Origin: Pseudofrankia nepalensis
GTDB lineage: Bacteria > Actinomycetota > Actinomycetes > Frankiales > Frankiaceae
Direction: 5' to 3' (one strand)
Assembly (NCBI RefSeq): GCF_016786305.1
Contig: NZ_JADWYV010000009.1
Length of the DNA stretch: 64,000 nucleotides
Position 1 is the first letter of the stretch, and each line of letters begins with the position of its first letter. Below are positions 53,101-61,755 of the stretch, piece after piece. The notes under the pieces were generated by a model. The model was not told the origin of the DNA. It ran no database searches and worked only from the letters and a program-made list of their open reading frames with translations. The translations under genes were made by a program, and so were the position numbers.

Positions 53101-53434
53101 GGCGTTGTCCACGTAACACTCCCCGCGCCACAGGCCTGATCTTCTGGGCGGCCTCCTGCAGGTTCGGCGCTGTTGGAATCCCCGTCCCGACGTCCACGAA
53201 CTGATCCACACCGGCATCGGTCGCGAGGAACCGCACCGCCCGATGCAGGAATGTCCGGTTCGCCAGCGCACCGGACCGCGCACTCGGCACGACCGCCAGC
53301 ACCCGCTCCGCCGCGTCCCGATCCGCCGGAAAGTCGTCCTTCCCGCCGAGGTAGTAGTCGTACATCCGCGCCAAATGCGCCGCCGTCACGTCCGGCCCAG
53401 CCGGCCCAGATGTATGACCTCCAGACACCGTCAC
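53056..53434 (-). pseudogene. 5' part of a DUF574 S-adenosylmethionine methyltransferase
   Basis: The frame starts 'MTVSGG..DVTAAHLARMYDYYLGGKDDFPADRDAAERVLAVVPSARSGALANRTFLHRAVRFLATDAGVDQFVDVGTGIPTAPNLQEAAQKI', the typical N-terminal half of the DUF574 family. It then shifts frame to 'CYVDNAPIVPAQVRA', where the full protein would continue with about 150 more residues, and ends at the repeat. So the gene is truncated by the repeat element. It starts 16 bases after the small upstream hypothetical gene. Confidence 0.8.
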
Positions 53435-53449
53435 GCCTCATCCCTTTCG

Positions 53450-53680
53450 TCATCGCCCGGCCCGCTCCACTACGACCGCCGCATCGGCCGCCCCGTCGAA
53501 CTGCCAGTCATCCAGCGCCCGCCGCCGCTTGGCGACCCGCGCCAGCACCTCGGGGTCCGTGCCGAACCGCACCGGGTACACCGGCCGCGTCGGAGCCACC
53601 CTGCGCGCCAACGACACCGGCTTCTCCTCCGGGCCGCGTGGCGCAGGCACGACCACCCCGGGAAACCGCGCCCACACCAC
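53450..53680 (-). CDS. small hypothetical protein upstream of the methyltransferase relic
   Basis: 76 residues from a GTG start: 'WARFPGVVVPAPRGPEEKPVSLARRVAPTRPVYPVRFGTDPEVLARVAKRRRALDDWQFDG'. The frame continues upstream ('VDALCEHWSWYRARSGG') without a clear start, so the N terminus may be truncated. Not a recognised family. Confidence 0.5.
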   Translation of the reverse strand: MVWARFPGVVVPAPRGPEEKPVSLARRVAPTRPVYPVRFGTDPEVLARVAKRRRALDDWQFDGAADAAVVVERAGR

Positions 53681-54081
53681 CAGGCCACCGGACCTGGCCC
53701 GGTACCACGACCAGTGCTCGCACAGCGCGTCGACGGATCAGGCCGGCCTGAGTGCGCTTACGCGGTCCGGTGTGCTGCGCCGCGAGCTGACGGGTTTCGT
53801 CCGGTGTCGGCTCGGTGTGGCGGCCGGCTCGGTGCCCGGGAGGCGTTTCGCCGGACAACGTCCAGCCCGCGTGGGCCGCGGCGACCCGATACGAGTGGCG
53901 TCCGACCGGCCTGAGCGGAGGCTGTCGGGCTTGTGACCCACCTCGAGGCATCCGGTCACACGGTTCCTCACATGGTCGCCGCGTGTGCTGGTGGCCTCGG
54001 CGGGAAATCCCCTGCCTGGCCAGGCAGGGCCGTCGACCGCCCCGGTCCACCGGGACGAAGCCTCGACACCACGGAGTCTCC
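53681..54081. other. intergenic, 401 bases
   Basis: Minus-strand frames run through 53681-53740 in phase with the upstream gene and may be its lost front. The right part is the upstream region of the secreted RTX-like gene. No other gene seen. Confidence 0.4.
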
Positions 54082-54759
54082 ATGAACCCGGTCATCACGA
54101 CCCCCCTTGCCCAGGCGACCCGGCCGCGTCGGGCTTCGCGGCGCGTTACCTTCGCCGCCCTGTTGGCTGGCCTGCTCGTCCCGACGGCGGCCCTGGCCGG
54201 GGCGGCGCCCGCCTCCGCCGCGATGCCCACCTGCGACGGTAAGACCGCGACCATCGTCGGCACGACTGGCAACGACATCATTTACGGCACCGCCGGCAAC
54301 GACGTCATCGTCGCGCTGGACGGTCAGGACCGCGTCTACGGCTACGGCGGCAACGACACGATCTGCGGCGGCAACGACGGCGACTGGCTCCTCGGCGGCA
54401 ACAACAACGACGTGCTCCGCGGCGGCGCCGGCGGCGACACCCTCAACGGCGACGACGAAGACTCGACCAGTCCGGGGGACGACAAGCTGTACGGCGAGTC
54501 CGGCTACGACTGGCTCATCGGGGGGCCGGGGAAGGACAACCTCCAGGCCGGCGAGAACGGGGAGACGGACCTCCTGCACGCCGGCCCCGGCGACGACGTT
54601 CTCAACACCCTGGACGCCGACAACCTCGACGTGATCGACGCCGGCACCGGGCTCGACACGTGCCTGCGCGACCCGGGCGACCAGTACTGGACAAGCCCGT
54701 ACGGTGGCAGCGGCGTCGGAAGCTGCGAGGTCGGCCCGGGCTACGCGCCGATCAGGTAG
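54082..54759 (+). CDS. secreted RTX/hemolysin-type calcium-binding protein
   Basis: A 225-residue protein. An N-terminal export signal ('RRVTFAALLAGLLVPTAALAGAAPASAA', residues about 20-47) precedes a run of nonapeptide-like repeats (GNDIIYGTAGNDVI, GGNDTICGGNDGDWLLGG, DVLRGGAGGDTLNG, DDVLNTLDADNLD), the Ca2+-binding parallel-beta-roll motif. Two Cys at the C terminus may pair. No adjoining type I secretion genes, so export is probably by Sec or Tat. ATG has GGAG 6 bases upstream. Small for the family; target unknown. Confidence 0.85.
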   Translation: MNPVITTPLAQATRPRRASRRVTFAALLAGLLVPTAALAGAAPASAAMPTCDGKTATIVGTTGNDIIYGTAGNDVIVALDGQDRVYGYGGNDTICGGNDGDWLLGGNNNDVLRGGAGGDTLNGDDEDSTSPGDDKLYGESGYDWLIGGPGKDNLQAGENGETDLLHAGPGDDVLNTLDADNLDVIDAGTGLDTCLRDPGDQYWTSPYGGSGVGSCEVGPGYAPIR

Positions 54760-54760
54760 T

Positions 54761-54777
54761 CCCCGCTCCTCGCGGGG
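54761..54777 (+). terminator. short hairpin after the RTX-like gene
   Basis: CCCCGC-N5-GCGGGG starts one base after the stop codon. Only 6 GC pairs, so strength is uncertain. Confidence 0.4.
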
Positions 54778-54984
54778 CACGCCCCGAGGACACGGCCGGG
54801 CAGGATCTCGTTCGGGCAGGGAGACCGTCCCGGACCGGCCTCCCGCATGGGGATTGTGATGCGCCAGCGGTGGCCGAGTCGCGTGCCCGCCCAGTGCCGA
54901 TATGCCGGGTGTTCACCGGCTGGCTCGTCCGGTGGCACGGGCGCGGGAGAAGGCGACCCGCGGACCACATGAAAAGCTGGCCCT

Positions 54985-55575
54985 ATGTTTCCGGTGACTC
55001 CCGCCGCCGAGGCCGCGCTGTCCGTGGCCACTCGTTTCTGCTCGCCCGCGCTGCTCAACCACTCCATCCGCTCCTACCTGTGGGGAGCGAGGTACGCCGC
55101 GGCGCACGGCATCGCGTTCGACGACGAGCTGTACTACGTCGCGGCGCTACTCCACGACCTCGGGCTGACGGAGCCGTTCGACAGCAACAAGCTGCCGTTC
55201 GAGGAGGCGGGAGGGCAGCTGGCCTGGGTCTTCGGCGTGGCGGCCGGCTGGCCGGCGCAGCGGGCCGCCAGAGCATTGGAGATCATCGTGCTGCACATGC
55301 GCGACGACGTGACCCCGGCCGACGACCCCGAGTCCCACCTACTCCAGGTCGCCACCAGCTGGGACGTTTCCGGACGGCGACCGGAGGAGTTCCCACCCGA
55401 CACGAGGGCGCAGATCCTCACCCGCTATCCACGGCTGGAATTCGGCGCGGAGTTCCTGGCCTGCTTCGAGGACCAGGCGAGGCGCAAGCCGGGCAGCGCC
55501 GCCGCCGCATCGGTCAACAACAACGTCGCCGGACGGATCGCCGCGAATCCTCTCGAAGGCGACCCGCCCGCCTGA
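54985..55575 (+). CDS. HD-domain phosphohydrolase-like protein
   Basis: A 196-residue protein. 'NHSIRSYLWGA' and 'VAALLHDLGLTE' give the H..HD motif (His26 and HD near 53-54), and 'LEIIVLHMRDD' supplies a further His/Asp. This fits the HD superfamily, near cyanamide hydratase-like proteins. ATG start. Reaction is unknown; metal binding is likely. Confidence 0.85.
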   Translation: MFPVTPAAEAALSVATRFCSPALLNHSIRSYLWGARYAAAHGIAFDDELYYVAALLHDLGLTEPFDSNKLPFEEAGGQLAWVFGVAAGWPAQRAARALEIIVLHMRDDVTPADDPESHLLQVATSWDVSGRRPEEFPPDTRAQILTRYPRLEFGAEFLACFEDQARRKPGSAAAASVNNNVAGRIAANPLEGDPPA

Positions 55576-55668
55576 CCGGGGGCGAGAATCCTGGCAGGGT
55601 CGACCTGATGTGTGAACGTGATCCGGGGTACCGCGGCCAGTTGTAGGGCGTGCCCGGCTGTCAGGTGG

Positions 55669-55697
55669 CAGGGTTGGGGCGGTACGCCCCAACCCTG
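55669..55697. terminator. strong hairpin between HD-domain gene and TauE gene
   Basis: Perfect 13-base stem CAGGGTTGGGGCG / its inverse with a 3-base loop, 94 bases after the HD-domain stop and 53 bases before the TauE start. It probably ends the HD gene transcript. Confidence 0.65.
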
Positions 55698-55750
55698 GCC
55701 TGGGGCGCTGGCGGTGGGTGGTTGGGTACCCGGGTGAGGGGGCTGGCCCG

Positions 55751-56524
55751 GTGAGCACGGTGGTGCTCGGCTTCGTGGCCGGCCTGGTCCTGGCGATGGT
55801 CACCGCGCCGGTGGGTGTCTCGGGCGCGGTGTTCCTGCTGCCAGTGCAGCTTGACCTGCTCTCGGTCCCCAGCCCGGCGGTCACCCCGACGAACCTGCTG
55901 TACAACGTGATCGCCACACCGGGATCGCTGGCCCGCTACCGGCAGCAGAACCAGCTTGGCGGGCCGCTCGTGCGGCGGCTGGTCGCGGGCACCCTGCCCG
56001 GCGTGGTCCTCGGAGCCGTCGTGCGGGTGCGCTTCGCTCCGGGGGCAGGCCTGTTCCGCCTGCTGCTGGCCTGCCTGCTGCTACCCCTCGGCGCCTGGCT
56101 GTGCGTGCGCACCCTGCGCGTGCCACGACAACGAGGCCGCCCCGCGCCAGGACCGCGCGCGGTCACACTGCTGTCGGTCGTCGTCGGGTTCGTCGGCGGT
56201 GTCTACGGCATCGGCGGCGGATCGATCCTCGGACCGATCCTCGTCGGGCGCGGCCTGCCGCTCACCACGGTCGCGCCCGCCACCCTCGCCTCCACCTTCG
56301 TCACCTCCATCGCCGGAGCGGCGACCTACGCCCTGCTGGCCCTCACCACCCCCGGCAACATCGCCCCACACTGGGCGCTCGGCCTCGCCTGCGGCTCCGG
56401 CGGCCTGCTCGGCGGCTACCTCGGCGCCCGGCTCCAACCCCACCTCCCCAACCCGGCGCTGCGACTGCTTCTCGGCGCCCTGGCCATAGCACTCGCGATC
56501 GTCTACCTCGCCGAGGCGGCCTGA
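55751..56524 (+). CDS. TauE/SafE family membrane exporter
   Basis: A 257-residue protein with about eight hydrophobic segments in two halves, each with a 'G(V/I)GGG' or 'GVSGAV' loop ('APVGVSGAVFLLPVQL', 'GVYGIGGGSILGPILV'). This is the sulfite/anion exporter TauE/SafE (DUF81) pattern. GTG 55751 has GAGGGGG ten bases upstream and is where homology begins. Substrate is not known. Confidence 0.88.
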   Translation: MSTVVLGFVAGLVLAMVTAPVGVSGAVFLLPVQLDLLSVPSPAVTPTNLLYNVIATPGSLARYRQQNQLGGPLVRRLVAGTLPGVVLGAVVRVRFAPGAGLFRLLLACLLLPLGAWLCVRTLRVPRQRGRPAPGPRAVTLLSVVVGFVGGVYGIGGGSILGPILVGRGLPLTTVAPATLASTFVTSIAGAATYALLALTTPGNIAPHWALGLACGSGGLLGGYLGARLQPHLPNPALRLLLGALAIALAIVYLAEAA

Positions 56525-56673
56525 CCCGCCTGGCGCGGCCCTGCCCGGTTGGTCTTTTCGTGAAGGTAATAGGAGTGGACGGCGGGTTGACCGGTGTAGT
56601 TAGGGCCGGCATGATCGTCGGCGCCGCGGTAGGTGAACGCCTGAGGGTGCCCTGATTTTCGGCGGGTAGACCG

Positions 56674-58710
56674 TCACGGCCCGGGGCGGAAGGTGGCGAA
56701 GATCCGCCACATCAGGTCCTGCTGGCTGTCCCATTCGTCCTGGGACGTCCGCCAGCGCAACGCGTACCCATGGCCGTTGCGGACGACCCCGAGGTCGAGG
56801 ACATGGACGGTGCGGCCACCCGAGGTGAAGGTGAACTCCCAGATGGCGGCGGCCGCGCCGTCCCGCCCGTCGGCCGGGCGGATGGACAGGAGCCGGTAGC
56901 CAGGGGAGGTCGCCCGTACGCTTCCTTCCAGCGATCGCCAGGCGTCGATGGCGGACGGCCCGGCGACGCTCTGGGCCTCGACGAGCAACTCCGGAGAGCC
57001 GCTCGGTGGCGCGAGGAGGACCCGGTCGGCGCCCCGGGACGAGGCCGACCACTCGTTCGGCACCGCCACCGACCAGCCGGATCGCCCGGAACTCGTGGTG
57101 TACCCGTCCGGTGGCCGCGCCGGAGTGGAGTCGGTCGGAACGAGCGCGCCCAAGCTGGTGTCATAGTCCCGCGCCGGCGGGGCGTTCGTCCGCGTGTCGG
57201 CCGAGGCCGGCGGAACCGCGGCGCCGGGCGGCGGGCCTGACGGGCCGGGCCGCGCGGGTGAGGTCGTCGGCGCCGATGATGTGATCGGTCCGGACGAGGC
57301 CGCCGGCGGTTCCTGTGACCGCGCAAGCGCCGCGGGCTCGGCGCCGCCGCCGTTGATCGCCAGGCCAAGAATGGTCCCCACCGCCAGCAGTGACGCCAGC
57401 GCCGCGGCCACCATCATCGACACCCGTCGGCGCGAGCCGCCTCGATCTCCCTCGCGGGATACCGGAACAGCATCGGCATCGCTCGGTCCGCCATTGCCGT
57501 CGGACGCCCTGCCGTCCGGCGCCCTGCCGTCGGATGCGCCCCTGTCGAACGCGTTGTCCTCGGGTGCCTTGTCGTCGGATGCGCCGCCCCCGCTGTGTTC
57601 GGCGCCTTCATCAGCGCTCAGGGCACCGACCGCGGCGACCTTCTGTTCGTCTCCCCCCGCCGTGTCGCCGCCGTCGGCGTTTGCCTCGTGAGCTGCTGGA
57701 GTGCCGGCCGCGGTAGCTGGTCGAGCGTCATCCGCCAGCGCCGGCCGGCGGCTGTCAGCGAGGATCTCCAGCCACTGGTCGGCCCCGTCGGACTCGCGAG
57801 GGCGAGAAGGGCGCCGAGCGAGCGCGGCCCGCGCGAAATGTCTGCGCCGCCCGCCCCCGGCGGATGCGCTGTCGTCGACGGTCTCGTGCAGCCGACCACG
57901 GATCTGGGTGAGCGACGGGCGCCTGTCGGGGTCGGCGTCGAGCATGTCCTCGAGCACACCGCTTAGGTGGCCCGCATGGGTCAACGGGCGTCTGCGGTTC
58001 TCCACGACGGCGGCCAGCGTCGCCAGCGTCCCCTTGCCCTCGAACGGTGGCGCGCCTTCGACGGCGGTGAACAGGGTCGCCCCCAGCCCCCACACGTCGC
58101 TGGCATAGACGGCGCGCGCGCCTCGGACGCGTTCAGGGGCGATGTAGGCGGGCGAACCGACGAGCATTCCCGTACCCGTCAGGGCCGTGTCGCCACGGCT
58201 GACGGCGATGCCGAAGTCGGTCAGGCGCGACTGTCCGTCGACGGTGACCAGGACGTTGCCCGGCTTGACGTCGCGGTGGACGACGCCGGCGCGGTGCGCG
58301 GCCTCGAGCGCATAGGTCAGGCTGATGCCGATCCGGGCTACCCGCTCGGGTGCCAGCCGTCCGGAGTCACTGATGAGCTGGGCCAACGAGACGCCGTCGA
58401 CGAACTCCATGACGATCCACGAACGCCCCTCCCCGTTGAGCACGTCGTACACCGTCACCAGCCCCGGATGACGCAGCCGAGCCGCCGCGCGCGCCTCGCG
58501 CAGCACCCGCTGTTCGGCCAGGTCGCGTTCCGCCGCCGACCCCATGATCGGCAGCCGAACCTCCTTGATCGCGACCGGGCGGCGCAGCAGCACATCCTCA
58601 CCCTCGTGGACCGTGCCGCCGCCACCACCACCGATCACGCTGCCCAGCCGGTACCGGCCACCGAGGTATCCATCCGCTCCATGTCCGTCGGAGGCACCGA
58701 TGGTCGGCAT
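56674..58710 (-). CDS. membrane-anchored serine/threonine protein kinase (Hanks type)
   Basis: A 678-residue protein. The kinase domain (residues about 20-280) has a Gly-rich loop (26-34), VAIK with Lys49, HRDVKPGN at 145-152, DFG at 165-167 and 'GSPAYIAPERVRG'. A long charged/Pro-poor linker with 'DGRAPDGRASDG' repeats follows, then a membrane helix ('VSMMVAAALASLLAVGTILGLAI', about 430-455), and an extracytoplasmic part with Pro/Ser linker and a C-terminal domain of about 150 residues (from 'YTTSSGRSGWSVAVPNEWSAS'). There are no PASTA repeats; the sensor domain is of unknown ligand. ATG 58710 start. Convergent with TauE. Confidence 0.9.
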   Translation of the reverse strand: MPTIGASDGHGADGYLGGRYRLGSVIGGGGGGTVHEGEDVLLRRPVAIKEVRLPIMGSAAERDLAEQRVLREARAAARLRHPGLVTVYDVLNGEGRSWIVMEFVDGVSLAQLISDSGRLAPERVARIGISLTYALEAAHRAGVVHRDVKPGNVLVTVDGQSRLTDFGIAVSRGDTALTGTGMLVGSPAYIAPERVRGARAVYASDVWGLGATLFTAVEGAPPFEGKGTLATLAAVVENRRRPLTHAGHLSGVLEDMLDADPDRRPSLTQIRGRLHETVDDSASAGGGRRRHFARAALARRPSRPRESDGADQWLEILADSRRPALADDARPATAAGTPAAHEANADGGDTAGGDEQKVAAVGALSADEGAEHSGGGASDDKAPEDNAFDRGASDGRAPDGRASDGNGGPSDADAVPVSREGDRGGSRRRVSMMVAAALASLLAVGTILGLAINGGGAEPAALARSQEPPAASSGPITSSAPTTSPARPGPSGPPPGAAVPPASADTRTNAPPARDYDTSLGALVPTDSTPARPPDGYTTSSGRSGWSVAVPNEWSASSRGADRVLLAPPSGSPELLVEAQSVAGPSAIDAWRSLEGSVRATSPGYRLLSIRPADGRDGAAAAIWEFTFTSGGRTVHVLDLGVVRNGHGYALRWRTSQDEWDSQQDLMWRIFATFRPGP

Positions 58711-59125
58711 CACTTGACCCCGCTTTCGGCGACCTTCTCGGGATTTACGGCTTCGCCTACCCAGAACGACAGCGACAACACCCGTAGCGTGCCGAACTGC
58801 GCCGGATTCGGCGGTGGGGCGCGGGTAGGCGTCTATGGGAGCGGGGCCTCGACGGCGTGGCCGTCGGTATCCGGCCGCGCCGCCGTGCCACCAGCGACCG
58901 AGGCGGTGTGACGAGCGGTGGTGACGGAGCCGGACGGCGGGATGGGCACCGCCGACTTCTTCGGCATTCTTCGGACAGGTCTGGTCGTCACGGGAGTCGA
59001 CGACAACCAGGTGCGTCGCGCCAACGGACCTCCTGGCTGCCGGGTCATGAGGCACGCCAGGCCTGGCGATCTGGAGGTCTCGCGGATCGGGCAAGCAGGC
59101 GGCCCTGACAGCCGCGGCGGCCAGA
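58711..59125. other. intergenic, 415 bases
   Basis: Upstream region of the kinase. No gene recognised. The kinase frame stays open upstream but lacks homology. Confidence 0.4.
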
Positions 59126-59165
59126 CAGGTGATCTCCGCGTCACGCGTCACGCGGAGATCACCTG
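59126..59165 (-). terminator. strong terminator of the amidohydrolase gene
   Basis: Perfect 16-base stem CAGGTGATCTCCGCGT / its inverse with an 8-base loop, 24 bases beyond the minus-strand stop at 59189. Confidence 0.75.
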
Positions 59166-59188
59166 GGCCGGCGCTGACGCCGGTGGCG

Positions 59189-60460
59189 CTAGAAGACGCC
59201 GATGCCGGCGGCCTCGTTGCGCTGACGCCACTCCTCACGGCTCATCCGGGTGGTGTCGACGTCCTTGGCGAGGGCGCGCAGCGCGCCGACGGTGGCCTGC
59301 TCCTTGGGCGTGTGGGCGAACGGGTCCCAGCTGAAGAAGCGGGTGGCGTTCTCCCAGGTGATCTTGTGGATCTCGTCGTCGGTGCAGCCAGCCTGCTGGA
59401 ACTCGTCCCACGCGAACTCGGGTGACTCGGGCCAGGTGGTGTCGGTGTGGGGGTAGTCGCACTCCCAGGCGATGATGTCGACGCCGATCCGGTCGCGTAG
59501 CCGCAGGCCCGACGGGTCGGTGATGTAGCACGCGAGGATGTGGTCGCGGAACACCTCGGACGGCAACTTCCCACCGAAGTCGCCCTCGTCGTGCAGCCAT
59601 GCCTGGTTCTGGACGTGGCGGTCAACCCGGTCGAAGTAGAAGGGGATCCAGCCGATCCCGCCCTCGGACAGGGCGACCTTCAGGTCCGGGAACCGCCGCA
59701 GCGTCGGCCCGAACAGCAGATCCTGGGCGGTGATGGCGCTGATCTGGCAGGCGAGCACCATGAGGTGGTCGACCGGGGCCTCGGGCGCCCGCTTGATGAC
59801 GTCGAACCCGGCGCCGATGTGCAGCGACAGGACCATGTTCTCGTCACAGATCGCCTTCATCATCGGGTCCCAGTGGCCGGAGAGGAAGCTCGGGAAGCCC
59901 TGGACGTGCGGTGTCTCGAGGAAACTGATCGACCGGCAGCCCTTCTTGCCGAGTCGGTGGATCTCGTTTACCGCCAGGTCGACGTCCCACATCGGGACGA
60001 TGCCGAGCGGAATGAAGCGTCCCGGGTAGGCACCGCACCACTCGTCGATGGCCCAGTCGTTGTAGGCCTGGAGCATCACGAGCGCGAGTTCCTTGTCACG
60101 CGACTCGGTGAACGTGCGGGCATTGAACCCCGCCATCGTCGGGAAGTTCATCGACGCCAGGACGCCGTTGGCGTTCATGTCCCGCACCCGCTCGTGCACG
60201 TCGAAACAGCCCGGCCGCAGCTCAGAATAGGCCCCGGGATTGAATCCCCACTGCTCACGGGGCCAGCCCACGGTGGCGGCCATGCCGAACGGGGTGGAGG
60301 TCTTCTGACCCTGGAACACCCACTCGTCGACACCGGCCTGGTTGCGGACCACCTTCGGGATCTCATCGAGCCACTTGGCCGGGACGTGGTTCTTGTACAT
60401 ATCCGGCGGTTCGATCATGTGATCGTCAATGCTGACCAGGATCATGTCGTCCATCCGCAC
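59189..60460 (-). CDS. amidohydrolase (metal-dependent TIM-barrel hydrolase, Amidohydrolase_2)
   Basis: A 423-residue protein of the Amidohydrolase_2 (ACMSD-like) family. 'VSIDDHMIEPPDMY' gives the N-terminal metal-site variant, 'LSLHIGAGF' a His ligand, 'GPTLRRFPDLKVALSEGGIGWIPFYFDRVDR' the family core, and 'WECDYPHTDTTWPES' the catalytic Asp. Such proteins act as decarboxylases or hydrolases and are numerous in Frankia and mycobacteria. GTG 60460 is preferred over ATG 60454 because AAGGAG is 7 bases upstream of the GTG. Substrate unknown. Confidence 0.9.
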   Translation of the reverse strand: MRMDDMILVSIDDHMIEPPDMYKNHVPAKWLDEIPKVVRNQAGVDEWVFQGQKTSTPFGMAATVGWPREQWGFNPGAYSELRPGCFDVHERVRDMNANGVLASMNFPTMAGFNARTFTESRDKELALVMLQAYNDWAIDEWCGAYPGRFIPLGIVPMWDVDLAVNEIHRLGKKGCRSISFLETPHVQGFPSFLSGHWDPMMKAICDENMVLSLHIGAGFDVIKRAPEAPVDHLMVLACQISAITAQDLLFGPTLRRFPDLKVALSEGGIGWIPFYFDRVDRHVQNQAWLHDEGDFGGKLPSEVFRDHILACYITDPSGLRLRDRIGVDIIAWECDYPHTDTTWPESPEFAWDEFQQAGCTDDEIHKITWENATRFFSWDPFAHTPKEQATVGALRALAKDVDTTRMSREEWRQRNEAAGIGVF

Positions 60461-60897
60461 GGGACAGCTCCTTTCACCGCGGGTGAACACGCCCTGGAGA
60501 ACCAGGAGACGTCCAGCCGCTCCGGGATACGCCGCTGACTGAAACCGCGACGGCCAGCCACAGAACGTCGCCAGTGGGCGCGGCTGTTGCACCGTTCATG
60601 ACCCGCGTGAGCCTAACCTCATTTCGACGTCGACGTCGATGGTCATGCCGGACTACCACCGACGTCGACGATCAGCGCGGCCTCGGCCGCGGTGACGGTC
60701 CCGAGCCCCGGCCTGGCCCATCGTCAGCCTCACCGGCGTCACCGCGATCAGGCAGATCCCATCGTGATCGGCAGGTCCACGGGCTGCCCGTGGAGATCAC
60801 CGCCACGCACGTGGTCCCCGAGGCCCGCCCCACCCGGCGTCACGCCCCCACCAGGATCGGTGCGCCGGGCGGTCCTCGTCTCGAGGCCGTGGCGGGG
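60461..60897. other. intergenic, 437 bases, with a perfect palindrome
   Basis: Upstream region of the amidohydrolase gene. It contains CGACGTCGACGTCG (60625-60638), a perfect 14-base palindrome about 165 bases before the start; a related string TACCACCGACGTCGACGATC follows 30 bases later. This may be a regulator site. No gene is seen. Confidence 0.5.
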
Positions 60898-61755
60898 TCA
60901 GTAGACGCGGAAGGCGTCGAGCACCGTGTTGGCGTAGGCGGTGTCGCCGGTGATCTCGATTCGGTTGTGCCGTGGTTCCCGGCCGGTTCCCCAGAGGATG
61001 AAGTCGGTGGTGCTCGTGTGTACCGTTGCCCGCGCGCCGTTCTGTGCCGCCGGCACGTCGTCGTGGTTCTCGACCGAGGTCGCGTGTGGGAGAAGCCGGA
61101 AGGCCGCGCCGCCGGCGCCGGTGAGGACAAGGGCCAGTGGGTCGGTGAGCAGCTCGCGGAACTGTTCGGTGGTCATCTGCCGGATGCCGCCGATGAGCCA
61201 GCGGTTCGCGGCGGCCAGGCGGTCGCCGTCGAGGTCGGGCAGGGTGCGCTGGATGGGGCCGCGGGGGGTGAGGATGTCCCAACGGGTGTGGCAGGTGTGG
61301 TCGAAGACGATGGCGTCGGCGATGCTCGCGAGCGGGTAGCTGCCGGCGGTGCCCATGTTCACGGGCATGGTGGCGAGTTCGTCGGTCAGCCGGCCGAAGG
61401 TGGCCAGCACGGCCGGTACCGACGAGCGGATGATGTCGAGGAGCTCCTCGGTGCGCCGGGCGGCGACCTGATGGGTGTGGGCGTCGACCGCCGCTTCGAA
61501 CTCCAGGCCCTGGTCGTAGGGCGTGATCGGGATCAGTCCGGCGAACCCGGCCACGCTGATGGTGAGGTGCGCGAGGGTCGTGTGGACCGTCCAGCCGTCG
61601 CAGGCGGAGGGGGTCGAAAGCTCGTCGGCGGTGAGTCCGCCGAACACGTCGAGGGTCTCGGCGAGGGTGCGTTCGAGTGCCGCGGTGCGGGTGTCGGCGG
61701 ACGCGGTGGTGTCAGAAGACGTCGCGGCGGCAGAAGACGCGGTGTCAGAAGACAT
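60898..61755 (-). CDS. mycothiol-dependent maleylpyruvate isomerase-like protein (DinB fold)
   Basis: A 285-residue protein of TIGR03083 type. 'ADELSTPSACDGWTVHTTLAHLTISVAGFAGLI' (about 41-73) is the DinB/MPI N-terminal metal-His motif, and 'AIVFDHTCHTRWDI' (about 147-160) supplies further His. The C-terminal domain includes 'VHTSTTDFILWGTGREP'. Family members use mycothiol, found only in actinobacteria. The N-terminal Ser/Thr/Ala leader is unusual. ATG 61755 overlaps the SDR stop by 11 bases, so it is co-transcribed with the SDR. Confidence 0.84.
   Translation of the reverse strand: MSSDTASSAAATSSDTTASADTRTAALERTLAETLDVFGGLTADELSTPSACDGWTVHTTLAHLTISVAGFAGLIPITPYDQGLEFEAAVDAHTHQVAARRTEELLDIIRSSVPAVLATFGRLTDELATMPVNMGTAGSYPLASIADAIVFDHTCHTRWDILTPRGPIQRTLPDLDGDRLAAANRWLIGGIRQMTTEQFRELLTDPLALVLTGAGGAAFRLLPHATSVENHDDVPAAQNGARATVHTSTTDFILWGTGREPRHNRIEITGDTAYANTVLDAFRVY

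Noticed and set aside
52280..53434. Single 384-residue protein joining a methyltransferase N terminus to SMI1/KNR4
   Set aside because: The join passes through the direct repeat and low-complexity residues; the methyltransferase motif continues in another frame, so these are a relic and a separate gene.
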